This document shows, piece after piece, positions 59,275 to 64,000 of a stretch of DNA of 64,000 nt. The notes under the pieces were generated by a model. The model saw nothing but the letters and a program-made list of their open reading frames with translations. It was not told the origin of the DNA and did not search any database. Position 1 is the stretch's first letter, and each line of letters opens with the position of its first letter. The position numbers and the translations under genes are program-made. The stretch lies in NCBI RefSeq assembly GCF_013366925.1, contig NZ_JAALDK010000003.1:496001-560000 (forward strand). The letters are read 5' to 3'. The DNA is from Paraburkholderia youngii (GTDB lineage Bacteria; Pseudomonadota; Gammaproteobacteria; Burkholderiales; Burkholderiaceae).

Positions 59275-59597
59275 CGTCGATCGACGCTAGCCGCTCCGTG
59301 CGTGCCTGCCGAGCCATTCCAGTGAAGCTCCCAACGCACGTCGCGATGTCATGCATCGGCGATTTCCCGAGCCATGTGCGTCCATTCGTGGAGAGGGCGT
59401 CTCCTGCCGGAGACGCCCGGGTTCCGCTTTACGAGACTTGCGCTCGCAGAGCGGTCTGCCGCCATAAACGCCGACCGGCGTTGCATCATGGTTCGGACAA
59501 TGGGAAATCGCTCGCCAACGAAGTCCAACACAAACAATGCGGCGAACGGAGACGCGCATGATCCACGGTCCGGCGACCGCCCTGCAACGCCATCCTT
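59275..59597. other. spacer left of the Tn21-like element
   Basis: No gene supported. A pair of inverted g/c-rich arms around 59400-59420 (ctcctgccggagacgcccgg) could terminate the activator transcript, with low confidence. Confidence 0.3.
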
Positions 59598-59635
59598 GGG
59601 GTCGCTTCAGGAAACGGAAAATAAAGCACTACAAG
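59598..59635 (+). repeat. Tn21-subgroup terminal inverted repeat
   Basis: The 38-bp sequence starts ggggtcgcttcag and contains gaaacggaaaataaagcac. This is very close to the known end of Tn21/Tn501-type transposons (ggggtcgtctcag ... gaaaataaagcac). It points inward to the right, so a Tn3-family element starts here and extends past the window. Confidence 0.75.
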
Positions 59636-59948
59636 GGCTTCCCCGCTCATCGCAAGTATCAAGCGTGGTTTTTGTCTTTCTGACTGCAAGGCCGTCGGTG
59701 CGCGTGAGAAGGTGAAGGACTGCGGCACTACAACCGGTCATGTTAGGCCAATGGCCTAGACCCTGATGAAAGACGCGCGCGGGGGCCTCGCTCGTTTATC
59801 GGGAAAGAAAATCCCCCGTGCTTTGTCAGGCATGCCCCGCGCGGGTCCAACCCGCTTCACATCACCGCTGGCAGTGCAAAGTGATCTTTATCCAATCATT
59901 GCTAGCATCCGTGGTGGCGAGGGGGTATCAGTTTGGGCGCTACACCCT

Positions 59949-60974
59949 TTACGCAGCAACCGGCTCGTGCTGGAAATCATCGCCGTATTTCAGCATCGCC
60001 CACGCCATCCTCGCGTTCTTCGCGGCAATCGCGACGGCAGCACGCCAATATCCGCGGCGCTCAACAAGGGTTCGCACCCACCGGCTGATGCGGTCCTGCT
60101 TCTCACCGAGATTCGCGATAACTGCGCGCGCACCGTTCACCAGCAGATAGCGAAGGTAAGCGTCGCCCGCCTTGGTGATGCCGCCAAGCCGCGCTTTGCC
60201 GCCACTGCTGTATTGACCCGGCGTGAGTCCGAGCCAGGCTGCAACCTGGCGGCCATTCCTGAAATCACGCCCGGCACCGATGCTTGCGAGCAGTGCGCTC
60301 GCGGTGGTCGGACCAATGCCGCGTAGTTGCATGAGTCGCTAGCTGCGATCGTCGTTGCGTGCGATTTCGCCGATCGCGCGGTCGTATTCCACGAGCCGGT
60401 CCTCAACGTTGCCGGCGTGCTCGAGCAAATCGCTGATGCAACGTCGTGCCCAGCCCGGCAACGCATCCAGATGGGGCGTGATCTCTCGTCGCAAGCGCTC
60501 CGGGCTCTGCGGCAGTACGACGCCGAATTCGGCAAGCAGCCCGCGCATCCGGTTGTAGATCGCAGTCCGCTCTTCGACGAACCCCTGCCGGGTTCGGTGC
60601 AGGCAAAGCGTCGCCTGTTGATGTTCGTCTTTCAGCGGCACGAAACGCATGCTCGGTCGCGTCACCGCTTCGTAGATCGCAGCAGCATCCGCTGCGTCAT
60701 TCTTGCCGCGCTTGCCCGACATGCGATAAGGCGCAACGAGTTTGGGTGCCATCAGTTTGACAGTATGGCCGTGCTGCTGGAACGCGCGGGCCCAATGATG
60801 TGCACCGGAACACGCTTCCATGCCGATCAGACACGGCGGTAATTGCGCGATCAAGGTCACCAGCTGATCCCGTGAGACCCGCGGCTTGACCAGCGTTGGT
60901 TTGCCGGCTTCGTTCACGCCGTGTACGGCGAAGACATTCTTGGCAAGGTCGATTCCGATGGTCACAATAGACAT
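59949..60974 (-). pseudogene. IS110-family transposase with in-frame TAG
   Basis: The start at 60974 follows gaggggaag. The DEDD-type N-terminal domain has TIGIDLAKNVFAVHG, CLIGMEACSGAHHWAR and SGKRGKNDAADAAAIYEAVT. After a TAG at 60339-60341 the same frame continues with RLMQLRGIGPTTASALLASI and NGRQVAAWLGLTP (transposase_20 domain with the conserved Ser/Gly region). Apart from the one stop the roughly 340-aa gene is intact. Confidence 0.8.
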
Positions 60975-61189
60975 GGACTTCCCCTCTTGTTGGTGTTGGT
61001 GAAGGTCGAGAACTTCATCATGGCACGTTGATGCCGATTCGCGGCTTCCGCCGCAGCCTCGGGACGGGGAAGTCCCTTTCATTCGTTTAGTCTGAGCCAG
61101 GGGCGGCGAACCCGACCAAGCGCAAAGGGAAATTGCTGCGTCGCAGCGTCGCAAGTGAAGTACAAACGGGGCTCGGGATTTCGCGCGAA

Positions 61190-61704
61190 CTAGCGTTCTT
61201 CGCCTGTAACGAACGGGATGACACCCAGCCGGAAGGCTTCTTCCTGCAAATTGCGCGGGATGCGGCGCGCGTCGACGATCATGCCATTTCGATAAGCCAG
61301 ACGAGCGGATTTCTGTCGAGCTGACTGGGAAGTGACCAGCGAGGATCGAGCTGGCCGACCTTCAGAAGGTTCAGAATTGCTCCTGAGCGGGCCGAACCGG
61401 TCTGGGCGCTTAGCCCGAAATGCTGGCACAGTGCATCGGCGCGCATGTGGGGTTTCTGGGACTTGTCGAAAAGGAAGTTGACTCTCCCGATCGCGTAGGC
61501 CACGCCGCAGGCCCAGGAGCGCGCAGGACCGGTAACCAGTGGCGATGGCCGCTTGCGGCACAGGGTGGCAACGAGACGTCGGCAGAGGTCGCGGTATTCA
61601 TCCGTCAGGTGTTGCGCACAAAAGGCGTCGGTAAGCGCAATGATCTCGTCATACCGGTCTTGCATGGCGGCTGGCACCCGCTCGCCGCGAAAGGTTGGCT
61701 TCAT
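61190..61704 (-). pseudogene. DUF6398-like protein, frameshifted near the end
   Basis: MQDRYDEIIALTDAFCAQHL, DEYRDLCRRLVATLCRKRPS, GPARSWACGVAYAIGRVNFL and the KPHMRADALCQHFGLSAQTG region resemble the DUF6398 family. A 1-nt change near 61285 separates the last 31 residues (MIVDARRIPRNLQEEAFRLG). It is part of the Tn21-like cargo and its neighbours run in the same direction. Function is unknown. Confidence 0.6.
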
Positions 61705-61725
61705 GGGATTCGCGATCCGTATGCG

Positions 61726-62026
61726 TCAGTTGCCCAGTTCGGCGAGCCCAAGAACATCGCCCTCCCGCTCGATCAGGCGCAGCCACGTGTCCAGTTTCTC
61801 GCTGCTGCCGTAGTCCCAGGTATGCCACGAGAAGGTGATACATGGTGCAGCGCAAATCATCACGTTCCCCCTGACAGCGTCGGGCATGGCGATGCAGATC
61901 CTCGATGGCAAGCCCAAGTTTCTCGCCGACATACGACAGCGGTATGCCGTCACGATCCTGTCGCGACGTGTACGCTGGGCCGTTGGCGTTCAGGGGAAGA
62001 TCTGCATCATCTGGAATCTGGGGCAT
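61726..62026 (-). pseudogene. unknown small protein, probably frameshifted
   Basis: One frame (MPQIPDDADLPLNANGPAYT, SYVGEKLGLAIEDLHRHA) seems to pass near 61890 into another (SSEKLDTWLRLIEREGDVLG, LAELGN). Neither half alone is convincing. It lies between the DUF6398-like and SEC-C genes in the same orientation. Family not recognised. Confidence 0.35.
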
Positions 62027-62054
62027 TGCGTGTCTCCGTTGCTGTGCTGCCTGA

Positions 62055-62765
62055 TCAGTGAAACGGCGAACTAGCCATGCAGCAATGCTTGTACTTGTGG
62101 CCACTACCGCACGGGCACGGCTCGTTGCGCCCGATCTTCGGTTCTTCTCGGCGCATGGGCATACGCGCCGGGATGTGCGCCAGTGCCCGCCGATGCGGCT
62201 CGAAGTAACGGTAGATATGGGTCAGTCCGGCGATCATCGTTTCCAGCAGTTCCTCGCGCTTTTCTGCCGGGATCTGTGGTGGCCGCATCTGCGGGTCGGG
62301 ATTGTGCTCATGATGCAGCATCATGATCGGGATCATCGGTCCACCGTGGTCCTCGTCATGGATCAGCTCACCCCAGCTCGCGGGACGCATCTGTACGCCG
62401 CGCATGAAGCCGTGTGCCCAGTCGTTGGCCGGGGCAACACCATCCTCTCGCTCGAGCAACACAGGCAGGTACACGTTCGGCTCATGCAGCGTTTGCTGCA
62501 ATTCCGTGCTGATCGTGTTCCAGTGACGCATGAGCAGCTCGACGATTTCTGTGGCCTGTCCGTCACTTTCAAACGAAAAATCTTCCCCCCAGATCTGCGG
62601 CAGATACTCGCTGGGAAACACGATGTCTGGCCCGCAAATCAACGCGACGAAATAGCCGTCGAGCGTTTCGATGTTCATCGCTGCATCGCCGATGGAGTCG
62701 AGAAACCCGGCGAGACGGGCGAAATCGTCGTCGGCAAGCGGTTGTTGGGACGTCAGGTTATTCAC
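62055..62765 (-). CDS. UPF0149/YecA-like protein with C-terminal SEC-C zinc motif
   Basis: The start is a GTG at 62765 behind gaagaga. The 236-aa protein has a YecA-like helical domain (about residues 10-190, ARLAGFLDSIGDAAMNIETL, LDGYFVALICGPD, LPQIWG). It ends in the SecA-type zinc motif KIGRNEPCPCGSGHKYKHCC. Such SEC-C tails bind Zn and may contact ribosomes or SecB-like partners. UPF0149 members have no firm function. It is intact and the last cargo gene before the transposase of the Tn21-like element. Confidence 0.82.
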   Translation of the reverse strand: MNNLTSQQPLADDDFARLAGFLDSIGDAAMNIETLDGYFVALICGPDIVFPSEYLPQIWGEDFSFESDGQATEIVELLMRHWNTISTELQQTLHEPNVYLPVLLEREDGVAPANDWAHGFMRGVQMRPASWGELIHDEDHGGPMIPIMMLHHEHNPDPQMRPPQIPAEKREELLETMIAGLTHIYRYFEPHRRALAHIPARMPMRREEPKIGRNEPCPCGSGHKYKHCCMASSPFH

Positions 62766-62866
62766 GGCAGATTTTCTCTTCGCGAGGTCGAGGCGGCTAT
62801 AGCCGATGATTATACGATGTTGAGCTCGTCGGGTATGGCGGCAGGATCGATCGCCCCTGTGGCAGT

Positions 62867-64000
62867 TCACGAGGGGCGCCGAATGCGCGGCTCTGTCCCC
62901 GGCAGCGGCCGCAGCGCCCTGAACTTGCCGGCCTGAAGCTTGCGATCTTGTTGCCAGACATAGTCGCCCATCAGGTTGATGTGTTCCCAGCCAAGCGGTG
63001 ACAGATACGGCAGCAGCGTAGCGTCGGCCGGTACACCACGGGCGTGCATGGTCTGTACAGCCCGCTCGAGGTAGACGGTGTTCCACAGCACGATCGCGGC
63101 GGTGACCAGATTCAGACCGCTGGCGCGATAACGCTGCGCCTCAAAGCTACGATCGCGGATTTCACCGAGGCGGTAGAAGAACACCGAGCGCGCAAGCGCA
63201 TTGCGGGCCTCGCCCTTGTTCAAGCCGGCATGAACGCGTCGGCGCAGTTCGACGTTCTGAAGCCAGTCGAGAATAAAGAGCGTGCGCTCGGTGCGGCCGA
63301 TTTCCCGCAGTGCGACAGCGAGTCCGTTCTGTCGCGGATAGCTGCCAAGCTTGCGCAGCATCAGCGAAGCCGTGACGGTGCCCTGCCGGATCGACGTCGC
63401 CAGACGGAGAACCTCGTCCCAGTTCCTCCGGATGTGCTTTTCGTTGTACGTGTCGCCGATCATTGAGGCAAGCGCAGGATAATCCTTAGGATTGCCTGGC
63501 ACATACAGCTTCATATCGCTGAGATCACGGATCCGTGGCGCAAACCGGAAACCAAGCAGATGCATCAGCGCAAAGACGTGATCGGTAAATCCGTTGGTGT
63601 CAGTGTAATGTTCCTGGATGCGCAGATCTGACTCGTGATACAGCAGTCCGTCGAGTACATAGGTCGAATCGCGCACACCGACGTTCACGAGGTTCGGATA
63701 GAACAGCGCGTACTGGTCGGAGATGTGCGTGTAGAACATGCGTCCGGGCTCGGCGCCGTATTTCGGATTCGCGTGTCCCGTGCTCTCGGCCTTGCTGCCC
63801 GCACGGAAGCGCTGCCCATCGGATGACGAGGTGCTTCCGTCGCCCCGGTGGGCGGCGAACGGATGGGCGAACTATGCGTTGACGAGTTCAGCCAGCGCCT
63901 GTGAGTAGGTTTCGTCCGGATGTGCCACGCCTGCAGCCACGACAGTTTCGCGTAGGTGGTACCGGGGCAGGCCTCCGCCATCTTCGTCAGTCCGAGGTTG
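62867..64000 (-). pseudogene. tnpA: Tn21-like Tn3-family transposase TnpA, 3' part, runs past the window
   Basis: It encodes the catalytic half of a Tn3 transposase: [60 protein letters not shown], then [20 protein letters not shown] and the [10 protein letters not shown] region. Upstream codons ([20 protein letters not shown] to ELVNA) continue in frame after a TAG at 63872-63874 that replaces the conserved Gln in NAQFAHPFA. The upstream rest lies outside the window. Confidence 0.8.

Noticed and set aside
1..64000. CRISPR arrays, tRNA or rRNA genes, phage structural operons
   Set aside because: I saw no regularly spaced repeats, cloverleaf-like CCA-ending sequences or ribosomal RNA segments. 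The proteasome-type peptidase is the only phage-like hint.

Overview
The window reads as accessory DNA from a high-GC beta-proteobacterium, most likely Burkholderia sensu lato, on a plasmid, secondary replicon or decaying genomic island. This is inferred from the IS complement (IS2-like IS3, IS5, IS6, IS21, IS30, IS66, IS110 and Tn3 families), a KfrA-type plasmid gene fragment, a DsbC-like protein of the sort found with conjugation genes, an extracellular PHB depolymerase, and codon use. I saw no rRNA, tRNA, CRISPR array or replication origin. Mobile elements and their remnants cover more than half of the 64 kb. Many genes carry 1-nt frameshifts or in-frame stops, so the region is either eroding or contains assembly errors.

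Layout. 0-3.2 kb: IS21 remnant, a proteasome-type peptidase gene, and a dsbC-like pair between two inverted IS6 copies. 3.2-5.9 kb: an IS6 transposase split by group II intron Y1. 6-12.1 kb: an exported unknown protein, IS5, IS2-like and IS30 pieces, an unrecognised 236-aa protein and an intact IS5-type element. 12.2-16.6 kb: an inverted fragment of a Tn3-family transposase, then a second IS6 split by two group II introns (X and Y2) 6 nt apart. 16.7-19 kb: an S9 (DPP4-like) peptidase. 19.4-28.3 kb: a Tn3-family transposon (tyrosine recombinase plus tnpA) whose recombinase is split by an IS5-type element, itself split by an IS66 element. Both inner insertions can be dated by target duplications. 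28.3-30.4 kb: a carbamoyltransferase and a truncated neighbour. 30.4-33.5 kb: an IS3-family element split by group II intron W. 33.5-37.3 kb: IS110 and IS6 fragments, two more group II intron remnants, and a two-gene set encoding a Cys-rich exported protein and a membrane-anchored protein. 37.4-40 kb: a damaged lamin-tail/metalloprotease gene and an exported partner. 40.3-40.6 kb: transposase and kfrA fragments. 40.8-47.4 kb: a TOTE-type primase-helicase, a damaged tyrosine recombinase, tnpC and a damaged Tn3-family tnpA. 47.4-55 kb: an IS2-like fragment, a 51-aa exported peptide, and degraded chromosomal-type genes (Lrp/AsnC, amino-acid binding protein, SDR, AraC, TPR protein, MFS). 55.9-59.3 kb: PHB depolymerase, divergent from a sigma-54 activator. 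59.6-64 kb: a Tn21-like Tn3 element with IS110 and UPF0149/SEC-C and DUF6398-like cargo, running off the window end.

The most distinctive biology is a layered economy of mobile elements. At least six group II intron copies or remnants are present. The four whose flanks can be read as exons (Y1, X, Y2, W) sit inside transposase genes, and remnant V abuts one. Three of them hit the same few codons of IS6 transposases. The independent cargo worth attention is the TOTE primase-helicase, the proteasome-type peptidase with an 11-G tract, the Cys-rich exported/membrane pair and the SEC-C-bearing Tn21-like cargo.
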